Shown here one piece after another: positions 34,706 to 43,780 of a stretch of 64,000 nucleotides of DNA. Source of the DNA: Paenibacillus beijingensis (lineage in GTDB: Bacteria > Bacillota > Bacilli > Paenibacillales > Paenibacillaceae); NCBI RefSeq assembly GCF_000961095.1, contig NZ_CP011058.1, forward strand, positions 1,331,001-1,395,000, written 5' to 3'. Position numbers and translations under genes: made by a program. How positions within the stretch are numbered: the first letter of the stretch is position 1; every line of letters starts with the position of its first letter. The notes below the pieces were generated by a model that saw nothing but the letters and a program-made list of their open reading frames with translations, did no database searches and was not told the origin of the DNA.

Positions 34706-36429
34706 AATGTATTCCCCCACTCTTCCGTTACCGGGGCAATAACGCCCGGGCGCATCGCAGTCTCGAATTGACGTCCGTCAAAGCTCATCGCTTCATTGCC
34801 TTCGATTGCGAACGGGATTTGGAGGTTCTCGTACTCCACCACTCCGGCAACCGCGTTCGCGCTTATTCCGATAATCCCTTGAAGGGAGCCGCTTCGGTCC
34901 GTCACCAGCCGAATGCCGCGGGGAAAGCGGTACAGAAGGCAATCGTCGCGGTACACCTTGGCTTCCGTTGCATTGGTCACGATTTCGAACTTTCGGTGAT
35001 CGGCCGTTCGGCCGTAAGCGAATTGCTCCTCCTGCCGGCTTACGCCTTCATACGCCCACGCCGTCATGCCCGTGAACCAGAGCTGCCCGCTGGGCAGCGG
35101 GACGATGCCGCACAATCGCTCGATGTAATCAAGCAGGCATAGAATGGCAGGCGTGTATTCCGAAGTGTAAGCCGCTTCTCCCGACCACGGGCACATCCCT
35201 TGGGAAAACCGGGTCATCTTGGAGAATGCCGCGATTGCCGCATTCATGATCCAGCTCAATTCGACGAACCGGCCGTGATGCTCGAACGCATGAGGAGCCC
35301 GCAGCAGCGTCAGGAAGTTGGTCATGCCGAACCAATTGTTCAGATCGAACCGCGGATTGAACCGGGGATCGTCCATCGCGATCGAGGTCAGCGGAAACCG
35401 GGAGAAAAATTTCCGGGTATTCAGCAAATATTTTTTCAGTGCCAGGCTGAAAAAGCGGTCGTCCCCGACTTCGCAAGCGAGCACGCGCAGCAGGACGTCC
35501 GATTGAACCCGGATAAAGCCGCCAAACCGGTCGACGTCGTAGAAGAACTGATCCCGCTCGTCAAAGCAATGATTCATCAGGTTTTCCAGCATTTCAGCGG
35601 AGAGCGTTTCCCAGAGAACGGCTTCCGACTCCGGCTCTCCGAGCTCTCTCGCCATCTTCGCCAAATACTTCCGCTGGCAGTAGACATTAGCGGTCAAATC
35701 GGGTGCGAGATAAGGCAGTGCCGGAACATCTTCATAGTAGGCGCACGCATCGCCAAGAGGGGTGCAATCCGGGATATGCCAAAACCGGGGAGACCGGTCG
35801 TGCCCCGTATCCCAGACGCAGAACGCTTCCACGCATCCCGTTCCCCGTCTGTTCCGGTGTTCCCCTACCCACTGGTCGAACCGCTTCATCGCGCCGTACA
35901 TTTTGCTCAAGTGATTCCGGTCTTGACCCCCCTGAAGCAAGTAACTGTTCCAGACCGATCGGGCGAGCGGTGTCACCATCTGAATGTGGGTGTAATCGGC
36001 TCCTGCCGGCGTAATCATAAACGGGAGCAAACCGTCTTCCCGCTGAAAATCCGCAAAGTGCTCATAGGTGCTTGCCGCCGCCTCCGGCCAAAAACGGGCC
36101 AGCACTTCCGCGTTGATGGTGCCCGTGCTCTCCAGCCAGCACCCTTGATATACGCCTCCTTCATATAAAATGGGGCGGTCCAATGGGGATGCCTCGACGC
36201 TTGCGGACAGCTCTCTCAGACCCTGGGCATATATTGCCTCCAGCGATGATGAGGTGCATGCAAATCGGACCCCCATTTCCCGAAAACCAGCGTTTTGCCT
36301 TAATCTCGTCAGCATGTCGCACATCCGTGTCGGCTCCTCATCGCATTTTTCCTTCACGAGCTCCCGCTTATTTACCGTGACGTTCCCGGCAAGAATCGGG
36401 GGAAGCGGCCGTGCGCTATCGTATGTCAT
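34702..36429 (-). CDS. MGH1-like / GH63-type six-hairpin glycoside hydrolase
   Basis: A 575-residue cytoplasmic protein with the (alpha/alpha)6 fold typical of trehalase, GH63 and mannosylglycerate hydrolase (MGH1-like) enzymes. The visible features are an acidic pair in CVWDTGHDRSPR (about residue 215), YYEDVPALPYLAPDLTANVY (about 248), NPRFDLNNWFGMTNFLTLL (about 375) and the C-terminal SGEAAYTSEYTPAILCLLDY stretch holding a candidate catalytic glutamate. It is the first gene of the eight-gene glycan operon and shares a 4-base overlap with the GH78-like gene. I cannot assign the substrate; the neighbours suggest an oligosaccharide with rhamnose. Confidence 0.75.
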   Translation of the reverse strand: MTYDSARPLPPILAGNVTVNKRELVKEKCDEEPTRMCDMLTRLRQNAGFREMGVRFACTSSSLEAIYAQGLRELSASVEASPLDRPILYEGGVYQGCWLESTGTINAEVLARFWPEAAASTYEHFADFQREDGLLPFMITPAGADYTHIQMVTPLARSVWNSYLLQGGQDRNHLSKMYGAMKRFDQWVGEHRNRRGTGCVEAFCVWDTGHDRSPRFWHIPDCTPLGDACAYYEDVPALPYLAPDLTANVYCQRKYLAKMARELGEPESEAVLWETLSAEMLENLMNHCFDERDQFFYDVDRFGGFIRVQSDVLLRVLACEVGDDRFFSLALKKYLLNTRKFFSRFPLTSIAMDDPRFNPRFDLNNWFGMTNFLTLLRAPHAFEHHGRFVELSWIMNAAIAAFSKMTRFSQGMCPWSGEAAYTSEYTPAILCLLDYIERLCGIVPLPSGQLWFTGMTAWAYEGVSRQEEQFAYGRTADHRKFEIVTNATEAKVYRDDCLLYRFPRGIRLVTDRSGSLQGIIGISANAVAGVVEYENLQIPFAIEGNEAMSFDGRQFETAMRPGVIAPVTEEWGNTL

Positions 36430-36513
36430 GGAAGCCTCTTCATCATAGAATCCGCGGAGCTTTCATTCAATCCTGCGCGTTTTACATTTAAGGTACCGGA
36501 TTCGCCCGAAATA

Positions 36514-36529
36514 TTGAAACCGTTTTCAA
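36514..36529. promoter_or_regulatory. cre site (CcpA binding) upstream of the glycan operon
   Basis: TTGAAACCGTTTTCAA is a near-perfect palindrome that fits the catabolite-responsive element consensus. It lies 85 bases before the start of the MGH1-like gene. CcpA would switch the operon off in the presence of preferred sugars. Confidence 0.75.
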
Positions 36530-36949
36530 AACTTGGTTCGCATCCAGTTGCCTGATTCAACTTCGGAAGATTAAATCCGATGCCCATGAAACAAGCACGA
36601 AGCCAACCGAATGGCATACGCAAGCGGAGGAATTATCACAAGACCAGCATCGAATGGCTTACGAACCGAGTCATCGTTATTTGTACATATTGAAGCTGTT
36701 CCAAGCTCTAACGAATCGCAGCGTCACTATTTGATTCCGATCGACTCGGTTTGGTTGTTTTTTGATGAAATAGTGATTGTAGGGTTCGTTATCGCTCAAG
36801 AAGTCTCATTATTCCTGAAATAACGGTTTTACGATTCTTTAGGCCAGTTTCATAAGGCGTGCGCTGCCGTTCACTGCTCGAAGACTCCCCCTGCCTCAAG
36901 ATTCGCCCAATCCCTGCGGCCATAACGAAACAAAAACGAGGCGGAAGTC
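36530..36949. other. Intergenic region between the two-component system terminator and the glycan operon
   Basis: No gene is supported. A long imperfect inverted repeat spans 36709-36791: TAACGAA..CACTATTT pairs with AAATAGTG..TTCGTTA around a central loop. It resembles a dispersed intergenic repeat. Short open frames here (36426-36623 minus, 36611-36823 plus) have no start signals. Confidence 0.45.
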
Positions 36950-36976
36950 AAAAAAAAACGTTACCGGCCGGTAACG
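36950..36976 (-). terminator. Intrinsic terminator after the YesM-type kinase gene
   Basis: CGTTACCGGCCGGTAACG is a perfect 18-base palindrome followed on the minus strand by nine T. It begins 4 bases after the kinase stop codon. It separates the two-component system from the glycan operon. Confidence 0.9.
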
Positions 36977-36980
36977 TCGC

Positions 36981-38783
36981 TTAATGAATGTACGGAATGA
37001 CCATCTCGACAATCGTTCCCACTTTAAGCTTGCTGCGAATGGTAAGCCCGTATTTGTCGCCGAATGAAAGCCGCAGCCGCTGGTTCACATTTCGCAGCCC
37101 GATATGTTCGTTTTCCTTGAACAGATCCTTCTTTAAATCCGCGTTTAAGCTGTGCGCCGTCGAAAAAGGGATCCCGACTCCGTTGTCCCGCACCCGTATG
37201 ACGATCGTTTCCCTCCTGGCTTCAACGGAGACGGTGATCATTCCATTGCGAGGGCTCGGCTTGATCCCGTAATAAATCGCGTTCTCCACGATCGGCTGCA
37301 GCACCAGCTTTACGATTTTGCAATCCAGAAGACGTTCATGAACGTTGCACCGGAACGAAAATTTGTCTTTGTAGCGCAGCTTCTGCATTTCCACATACAG
37401 CCGGAGATGCTCCAGCTCCTTGCCGATGGTGACGAGATCGTCTTTCGTCTCCAGCGTCAGCCGAAGCAGCGCCGACAACGATTGGATCATCTCGGAGGCC
37501 TCGTTTTTCCCGCGTGTGAGACGCATTACCTTCCAATTGATCGATTCCAGCGTATTGTAGAGAAAATGAGGATTGATCTGCGCTTGTAAAGCGACCGCCT
37601 GCGCTTTGCGCAGCAGCTCATACTTTTCCTGCAGTTGCACCTCCATGCTGCGGTTCTGATGAAACGATTCCGTCAGGTTCGTTAATATATACTTGGTCTC
37701 GTTCCATGGTTTCGAGCCGGATTTGCCGCCTACGATCCAAAACGGATTTTCTTTGTTCTCGATAAGCGACAGAATTTGCCGGATCGGCTGGTAGCTTCTC
37801 GTGGCGATAATAAAAGCCAATACAATGGCGGAGCATACGCTGACGCCAAGAAGTACGATCATCAATTCTGTGATCTGCGTACGCCTCGCTTGATACGATT
37901 GCAGCGAAACGACCGAAATGTAAGCCCACTTCTTCTCGGATAGGGAAGGCAATACGGAGATCACCTGATTTTGTCCTTCCAGCTTGAGAATGCGCGATGC
38001 GATCCCGTTCTTCAGAAGCGCAGCCAGTTCGGGCTTGGCCTCATGCAACGGTTCGTTCAGCAAAGCGCTGTCGCGGTGAAACATGATTGTTCGTTCCGGA
38101 TCGACGACGTAAATCCTCTGGTAGACCGAATGATCAACCAGGTTTCCCAACTTCTCGAGGTTCAAATGGATCAATACGCCGCCGCTTTTGCCTCCTTCAT
38201 AGGATGAAATCCGGTTCACGAAGCTGAGCAGCGGCGTACGCGATGTTTTGTCTGTCACAAGACCGGTTGTCCAGAAATTGGAACGGCCATTATGCTGCTC
38301 ATAAGCGTTGAACCACCATCGATTGTCGGCATTCTGGAACGTACCGCCGGACTCGGCGGTCAGATAGAAGTTATTGTACTCCGAGAACATTTGGATCGAA
38401 TCGATATACGGGCTTGTCAAACGGGCGGTTTGCAGCACCTGCTGGATGCGCTGAATGCGTACCGTATCGCTGTAGTTTAACGGAGATGAAAGCCGTTCCT
38501 GATAAAATAAACCGGAGTCGGGATCGGATTTGATTCGCACCGATAACCGCTCCGTTTCGGACAGCACCATATCGATCGAATCCCGCGCGATGGCAAGCTC
38601 GCCAAGCGCCGACCGCTCAATCTCGGCCCGCATATTCGCATCGTTATGCTCATAAACGTAAACGCTGATGCCGATAAGCGGCAAAATAATGAGCCCGACG
38701 ATCAGTACGAAATTGCGCAGCAGGATGCTGTTGAAATTGTACTGCCTGATATTTCTCCACAAATTGTTCATCGGTTTCATCAT
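36981..38783 (-). CDS. YesM-type sensor histidine kinase
   Basis: A 600-residue membrane sensor. It has one membrane segment near residues 23-45, an extracellular Cache-type region (about 45-300), a second segment (about 303-328), a HAMP-like link, and the His_kinase domain with NPHFLYNTLESINWK (phospho-histidine near 406) and an ATPase domain with IVENAIYYGIKP, RVRDNGVGIP and GLRNVNQRL. I use the ATG at 38783, preceded by AAGGAGC. With the AraC-type regulator just upstream it forms a pair that would sense an extracellular sugar and control the surrounding glycan genes, as YesM/YesN pairs do. Confidence 0.92.
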   Translation of the reverse strand: MMKPMNNLWRNIRQYNFNSILLRNFVLIVGLIILPLIGISVYVYEHNDANMRAEIERSALGELAIARDSIDMVLSETERLSVRIKSDPDSGLFYQERLSSPLNYSDTVRIQRIQQVLQTARLTSPYIDSIQMFSEYNNFYLTAESGGTFQNADNRWWFNAYEQHNGRSNFWTTGLVTDKTSRTPLLSFVNRISSYEGGKSGGVLIHLNLEKLGNLVDHSVYQRIYVVDPERTIMFHRDSALLNEPLHEAKPELAALLKNGIASRILKLEGQNQVISVLPSLSEKKWAYISVVSLQSYQARRTQITELMIVLLGVSVCSAIVLAFIIATRSYQPIRQILSLIENKENPFWIVGGKSGSKPWNETKYILTNLTESFHQNRSMEVQLQEKYELLRKAQAVALQAQINPHFLYNTLESINWKVMRLTRGKNEASEMIQSLSALLRLTLETKDDLVTIGKELEHLRLYVEMQKLRYKDKFSFRCNVHERLLDCKIVKLVLQPIVENAIYYGIKPSPRNGMITVSVEARRETIVIRVRDNGVGIPFSTAHSLNADLKKDLFKENEHIGLRNVNQRLRLSFGDKYGLTIRSKLKVGTIVEMVIPYIH

Positions 38784-38825
38784 GAATGCTGCTCCTTGGA
38801 ACAACCCGGCATGGACGATGATTTC

Positions 38826-40232
38826 TCATTTTCCCCGGAATTCGGAAGGCGTGTAGCCCGTATAACGCTTGAATAATTTATGAAAATACTTCGTATTTTT
38901 ATATCCGATCAAGGCGCCGATTTCGTAAACTTTGTACTGGGGGTCTCTTAAATAGTCCATCGCTTTTTTCATGCGCAAGCCGGTGACATAATCGGAGAAC
39001 GTTTCGCCGGTTTCCTGCTTGAACAAGCGGCTGAAATAAACGGGATTCAAGTGAATATAACGGGACACCTCACTTAAACTTAAACCCCGCTCGACCTGCT
39101 CCGAAATATATTGCTTTGCCTGTCGTATGATAGCCCTTTCATTTTCTGGCGAGCCGCTTTCCTTGTCCGGCACCGAAACGAACATTTTCCGGCACCATTC
39201 GATAATCGGTTGTTTTTCCTGCATTTCGCGAAGCTCCCTGATCGCTCCTTCCAAATCGCTTTCCTGCAATTCATCCCGCATCATCGTCAGTACGCCGATA
39301 GCCAATTCCTTCAAATCGGACAAGCCGTTGTCGGCCGCGGTGACTCCCCACTCGACAAAGTCCCGCTGGTGAAGCAATTCGCGCAGGCTCGGGTAAACCT
39401 TATGCCGGTCGAGCCGGATGGACATGCCAAGCAAGGATAGCAGCGATTTTTGAATATGGATGAAAAATTGCTCGTTCTTTTTCGCAAACTCGTCGTACGT
39501 GCATTCGCCCATAGCGGCAGCAACGATGAGCAGCCGGTTGTCCCCCAAATGGATGCAAGTGTAATAAACCTGATCTTTTTCCTTCGTAATCGCAACGCTC
39601 AGCGCATGAATTTCTTCCGACCTTCGTTCCGGCGAACGGGCGGCTAGATCGGGCCGCGACCATTCCGCCTTCATAATCGAGCATTTCCCCTCGTCCGGAT
39701 GGATGGGAAGGCCGAGCTGCTGCAGCTTTCGATGGATTTCTTCGTGTCCCCATGCTCCCCCAACCATCATATTAAAGAAAAACTGCTCCAACAGCATCGG
39801 AAGCAGCGTCTTGTACTGTTGACGCTGCTTCCAATTCTGCTCGATTTGTTTCTTCTCTTCCTCTAATTGCCGGTATATCTTCTGGAAGGTCGCAGACACC
39901 TCGTCCAAATCCGTCGGCTTCAGCAAGTAATGCGTGACGTTGTATTTCATCGCCTCTTGTGCCAGCACGAACTCCTGAAAACCGCTTAACAGAACGACTT
40001 TCGCGTTCAATTTGTGCTCGGCAACGTACCGCGCGATTTCGAGACCGCTGGCGAACGTCATTTTGATATCCGTCAGAATCGCGTCGACCTCATGTTCTTG
40101 AAGATAATAAATCGCATCTTTGCCGTCCTGAAACGTTCCAGCGACAAGGAATCCGAGACTGGACCAATCGATCATATCGGCGAGCCCCTCCCGGATTTCC
40201 TCCTCGTCATCGACAATCAACAATTTATACAT
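38826..40232 (-). CDS. YesN-type response regulator with AraC HTH domain
   Basis: A 468-residue cytoplasmic regulator. The receiver domain (1-120) has acidic residues D8/D9, the phospho-acceptor D55 in AILTDIKM and K105-type lysine in YLLKPTDLDE. A middle region follows, then the two AraC-type helix-turn-helix units at the C-terminus (about 365-466), with GLSLSEVSRYIHLNPVYFSR and IGALIGYKNTKYFHKLFKRY. I use the ATG at 40232 because GGGGGG lies at normal distance; an ATG at 40265 lacks a site. The kinase gene follows 42 bases downstream, so both are made together. Confidence 0.92.
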   Translation of the reverse strand: MYKLLIVDDEEEIREGLADMIDWSSLGFLVAGTFQDGKDAIYYLQEHEVDAILTDIKMTFASGLEIARYVAEHKLNAKVVLLSGFQEFVLAQEAMKYNVTHYLLKPTDLDEVSATFQKIYRQLEEEKKQIEQNWKQRQQYKTLLPMLLEQFFFNMMVGGAWGHEEIHRKLQQLGLPIHPDEGKCSIMKAEWSRPDLAARSPERRSEEIHALSVAITKEKDQVYYTCIHLGDNRLLIVAAAMGECTYDEFAKKNEQFFIHIQKSLLSLLGMSIRLDRHKVYPSLRELLHQRDFVEWGVTAADNGLSDLKELAIGVLTMMRDELQESDLEGAIRELREMQEKQPIIEWCRKMFVSVPDKESGSPENERAIIRQAKQYISEQVERGLSLSEVSRYIHLNPVYFSRLFKQETGETFSDYVTGLRMKKAMDYLRDPQYKVYEIGALIGYKNTKYFHKLFKRYTGYTPSEFRGK

Positions 40233-40283
40233 CCCCCAAGCCCCCCGGTTGATTATGCCCTTCATCTATAACGATGTTGAATG

Positions 40284-40298
40284 TTGTAAGCGCTTTAT
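40284..40298. promoter_or_regulatory. cre-like site at the response regulator promoter
   Basis: TTGTAAGCGCTTTAT matches the cre consensus at all but one of the fixed positions. It lies just downstream of the -10 box and would cover the transcription start, so CcpA would repress the two-component system itself. Confidence 0.55.
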
Positions 40299-40302
40299 AA
40301 AC

Positions 40303-40331
40303 ATTATAATCGGGGAGCCTATTTTTAACAA
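40303..40331 (-). promoter_or_regulatory. Sigma-A promoter of the YesN/YesM operon
   Basis: On the minus strand TTGTTA (40326-40331) and a perfect TATAAT (40303-40308) are 17 bases apart, about 70 bases before the regulator start. Confidence 0.7.
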
Positions 40332-40341
40332 TCCACTGCTT

Positions 40342-43300
40342 TTAACTTTTGGGGGTAGGATAATGACATTCGACCCGCAGCGGAGGTTCGATCAAACCGC
40401 TCGGGATCAAGTTATAGTCTTTCATGAAATGGCCGTCAGCCGGAATAAAAGCGTCCGGCGAATGGCCCGGAGGCAGATGCCGTGAACGGTGGAGCGGCCC
40501 GAACGTGTTCCGTCTTGTCAAAAACACCGTCAGATCCACGGATCCGTCTTGTTCCAGCAAGCGGGTAATATCGAGCCGGTAGGGCGGAAACGCGATGACC
40601 TCCTCCTCGCCCCGTTTATTGGACACCGTTATGCACGCTGCGCTGAACTGCGGGCAATGCAGCAAGACCGGCTGTTCCGGGCGGGTTTCCGTGCGAACGA
40701 TATGACGGTAAGTGACGGCCCCTCCGTAAAAGGGAAAGCCTTGTACGCACAGATCGCCCGTTGTTATTTTCGGCGGCAGAGAGGTGATGACCTTACGGTC
40801 GCCATTCAGCCGAACACCATATTCGCCTAATAAATAGATCGCTTCCAGCGCCGAGCCCTGCCGGAAATCCGTCTTGACCTCAATGACGTTTCGGCCGGCG
40901 ACAAGGGCTTCGCCGGGGATTGGAATGACTTGAAAGCATCGATCCACCCAATATTGCCGGCTCCGCGTATCATGAAGCAAGGTGCCGTTGCAGCGGAACG
41001 CGAACGTATCCGTATTTTCCACGGCAACATAAACCGGACCGTCTGGCCGTATTTCGATGTCGAATTCGAATGCCAGCGTGACTGTTATTTTGCCGCCGTC
41101 CGACTGATGACCGTACTTTTGCCTGAACCATGGCTGTATCATCTGCTCGCCCCGGGCTTCGAAGCCGAATTGTTCGCATAAGCGCCGTTCGATCTGCAGC
41201 ACTTCCGTTTCGTCCTGCCATTCCGAATCTCCGAAGCGGTATTGGGCCAGATCCAGGACGCATACGTTTGGCTCGTGCAGCGTATAATCGTACTCGCCGT
41301 TCAGCTCTTCACTGCTTTGTTCAATCGGATGTTCTTCGAGTTGCGGCAGCCCCCGTTCCTCTTGCCTGGTTAGCACGAACAGCTTTTCTTCGCCTGCGGC
41401 AAACGAAGTATCGATTGTGATCCCGGCTTCTGCCGCTGCGCCGGCTTTATACCTTAGTCCGCTCCTCAAGTCCCACTGCTCGGCGTATCCCTCATAATCA
41501 AAATGAATCCGAACGGGAGCGATTGCTTTGTTTCGGTCCGTATTCAAGAACGCCGCAATGAGAACGTCCCCCTCCTTGCGGACTTGGCAATAAATCGAAT
41601 CCGTGTTGGCCGCAGCCTGAATTCGAACCGGCGGAAGCGTAAGACAAGCAAGCCCCTTTGAAATTTGTTCGTTGTTGAATTCACACCGGAACGACCGTTC
41701 CGCCAGAAGTCCGGGCCGCGCACTTGGGAGAGCATCTGCATATTGCGGGGCATCGCCGACGAACAGAACCTTCCCTCCGGCCGTCTGGAATTGCTCGAGA
41801 ATATCCAGCGTGCTCTCCCGGACCGTTGTCAGTCCCGCAACGACGACGATTTTGTACGCTGCTTCTCCCACATATAAAACCGGCTCCTTTGTTCCATCGT
41901 GCCCGATCCGGCATAAACGGCTGATCATCTCTTCATCGCCATAATCGAAATCGATTCGCGATTGCATCAAGATTTGAAACAGCTCCATGAAATGCCGTTC
42001 GATTTCAATCGCTTCCGGCGATTTCGTCTCAAACACCTTGACCCAATCCGGATAAATTTGGCACCACAGGCTTTCCACGGGATGAATGACAAGGACGTCG
42101 CAGCAAGCAACCCCCCGGCTCATCATATATCCGAAACGGGCAAAATAATCCTCCACGTACCGGTATTGCGAATGCCAGGCGCTTTGATGCAGTATGCTTG
42201 CGGGATAGTCCCTTTTGGCCTGCCCTTCCATCGTATACCAGGACAGGTGGGGACATCTCAAATTGACGCCGAATAAAGCCTCCCAGTCTCCTACCGCTTT
42301 ATGGCCGTAAAACGGCATCTGCCAGCCCGTTACCCCGTACAATTCCGTTAACGCAAACTTCTTGCCGGTCTGTCTCGCGACGGACATCACCTGTTTGGCG
42401 GACCAGTATCGGTCATACGCTTCCCCAAGGACATCGATTCCCGGATAATCCATCTTTTCGTAGAAGCGCATCGAAGAACCGACATGGCCGGTTTGTCCCG
42501 CCAACGTACATTCGCGGAGAACGTGTCCGGTCAGATGCATCCGGTTCTCCTTGCACCATTCCGCCAGCGGGGCCGCGAAATTTTCCAAAAACATCGTCTG
42601 CTGCAGCTCGATATATTTCCATTTCACCGCGGAAACCGCGTTGCCGTTCTTTTTCAAAAACAATTCGGGCAGCACGGCCGTGAGAGACTCTTTATATTGT
42701 TGTTCGTAACGGTCAAACAAGATTTTGTTGTAAGGCGTCAAATATCCGGCATCGCGATTTTGAATCCCGAACCCCGTCATGTTCGCACCGCTGTGGGGCT
42801 CGTCGATAAAAATGCCTTTAATGCTGCTGCCGATCCTCTCTCCGCAAGCCGCCTTGTATTTCTGATGGGTCAGCCTCATAAATTGTTCGGTCGCCGCTTT
42901 ATTTAGCGTATCGATATAAGTGTAGCCATTGTAAAAGCTTTCGGGTTTCATCTCTTCAACCGAGAAAACGAGTATTTTAAATGGTTCGGCGAATTCGGCC
43001 AGGTTCGAATCCCTGTTTATCGGTAGGGCCTTCGTATAAGACAGATCGGCAACGTCCGCCGCAAACGCGGCGAGAATGCCGTCCGTCCATTGAAAATCGG
43101 CCCGCTCCTTTATTTCCAGGCGCAAATAGTTCATCCTGTATTCCGAATTTTCCGTTACGGCGCCTCCCGCGGTTCCGCTCGGCCACCGGTCTTCATCGTA
43201 CAGCCAAGCCTCCAATCCCAATTTCTCGGCTTCATCACTGCAGGTATTGATGAGCTCGAACCACTCTTCTCCCAAATATTCCGTTTGAAGCCCCGTTCTG

Positions 43301-43455
43301 GAATGCATGAAAAAACCGCCAAACCCCATTTCCTTCATCACGTGAATCTGCTTGATCAGTTCCTCCTTGTCCAGCTTCCCGTTCCATGCCCAGAAAGGCT
43401 TACCGCGCCATTCCGGACTTGGATTCAAAAATTCATCGTAAACCGCCTTATCCAT
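40342..43455 (-). CDS. GH106-like alpha-L-rhamnosidase
   Basis: A protein of about 1037 residues that begins with the hallmark N-terminus of GH106-type enzymes (FWAWNGKLDKEELIKQIHVM then GFGGFFMHSRTGL). The (beta/alpha)8 catalytic part (to about 450) contains EAWLYDEDRWPSG and GIFIDEPHSG, both with candidate acidic residues, and LTGHVLRECTLAGQTGHVGS. Beta-sandwich domains follow, including a GH2-like sugar-binding region near 800-900 (YVAVENTDTFAFRCNG). No signal peptide is seen, so it is probably cytoplasmic. I use the ATG at 43455 with GGGGGAAAG upstream; a TTG at 43470 is less likely. It forms its own unit upstream of the two-component system. Confidence 0.85.
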   Translation of the reverse strand: MDKAVYDEFLNPSPEWRGKPFWAWNGKLDKEELIKQIHVMKEMGFGGFFMHSRTGLQTEYLGEEWFELINTCSDEAEKLGLEAWLYDEDRWPSGTAGGAVTENSEYRMNYLRLEIKERADFQWTDGILAAFAADVADLSYTKALPINRDSNLAEFAEPFKILVFSVEEMKPESFYNGYTYIDTLNKAATEQFMRLTHQKYKAACGERIGSSIKGIFIDEPHSGANMTGFGIQNRDAGYLTPYNKILFDRYEQQYKESLTAVLPELFLKKNGNAVSAVKWKYIELQQTMFLENFAAPLAEWCKENRMHLTGHVLRECTLAGQTGHVGSSMRFYEKMDYPGIDVLGEAYDRYWSAKQVMSVARQTGKKFALTELYGVTGWQMPFYGHKAVGDWEALFGVNLRCPHLSWYTMEGQAKRDYPASILHQSAWHSQYRYVEDYFARFGYMMSRGVACCDVLVIHPVESLWCQIYPDWVKVFETKSPEAIEIERHFMELFQILMQSRIDFDYGDEEMISRLCRIGHDGTKEPVLYVGEAAYKIVVVAGLTTVRESTLDILEQFQTAGGKVLFVGDAPQYADALPSARPGLLAERSFRCEFNNEQISKGLACLTLPPVRIQAAANTDSIYCQVRKEGDVLIAAFLNTDRNKAIAPVRIHFDYEGYAEQWDLRSGLRYKAGAAAEAGITIDTSFAAGEEKLFVLTRQEERGLPQLEEHPIEQSSEELNGEYDYTLHEPNVCVLDLAQYRFGDSEWQDETEVLQIERRLCEQFGFEARGEQMIQPWFRQKYGHQSDGGKITVTLAFEFDIEIRPDGPVYVAVENTDTFAFRCNGTLLHDTRSRQYWVDRCFQVIPIPGEALVAGRNVIEVKTDFRQGSALEAIYLLGEYGVRLNGDRKVITSLPPKITTGDLCVQGFPFYGGAVTYRHIVRTETRPEQPVLLHCPQFSAACITVSNKRGEEEVIAFPPYRLDITRLLEQDGSVDLTVFLTRRNTFGPLHRSRHLPPGHSPDAFIPADGHFMKDYNLIPSGLIEPPLRVECHYPTPKS

Positions 43456-43488
43456 TCGGCTTTCCCCCAAACTTCAATTTTGTTTACC

Positions 43489-43516
43489 AGTTTATCATGA
43501 ATGCGGTTTCACACAA
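43489..43516 (-). promoter_or_regulatory. Probable promoter with overlapping cre site before the GH106 gene
   Basis: On the minus strand TTGTGT (43511-43516) and TAAACT (43489-43494) are 16 bases apart. Between them lies GTGAAACCGCATTCA (43498-43512), a match to the cre consensus except the first base. CcpA bound there would block the polymerase. Confidence 0.5.
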
Positions 43517-43657
43517 TCCGGCTGGCTTTACTTTTCTGAAGCTTCAATATTCAACACCGCTGCTCCTTTCATGAAAAAGGGGCTAATCTTTACATTTGCT
43601 ATATAGAAATGATTCCATTATTTTTCCGCTCTCCCCGGCTTATTCTGGTTGCAACGT
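43517..43657. other. Intergenic stretch upstream of the GH106 gene
   Basis: About 140 bases with no gene. It separates the tubulin-like operon terminator from the GH106 promoter and contains no recognised repeat. Confidence 0.4.
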
Positions 43658-43694
43658 AAAAAGAGGCTGACCGATTCAGCCGGTCAACCTCTTT
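43658..43694 (-). terminator. Intrinsic terminator of the vWA/tubulin-like operon
   Basis: AAAGAGG.TGACCG pairs with CGGTCA.CCTCTTT with one mismatch and a 7-base loop; on the minus strand TTTTT follows. It begins 87 bases after the last stop codon of the operon (43781). Confidence 0.8.
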
Positions 43695-43780
43695 CGAAAC
43701 GATTTTACAGAATCTTATTCTAGCTTAGTGCCTGCCGTGCACCTATTAGAGAAAAAGCAATCAGCCTGCTGCTTGAAATG

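Noticed and set aside
36611..36823. 70-codon plus-strand open frame in the glycan operon upstream region
   Set aside because: It runs through an inverted repeat and lacks a ribosome binding site.
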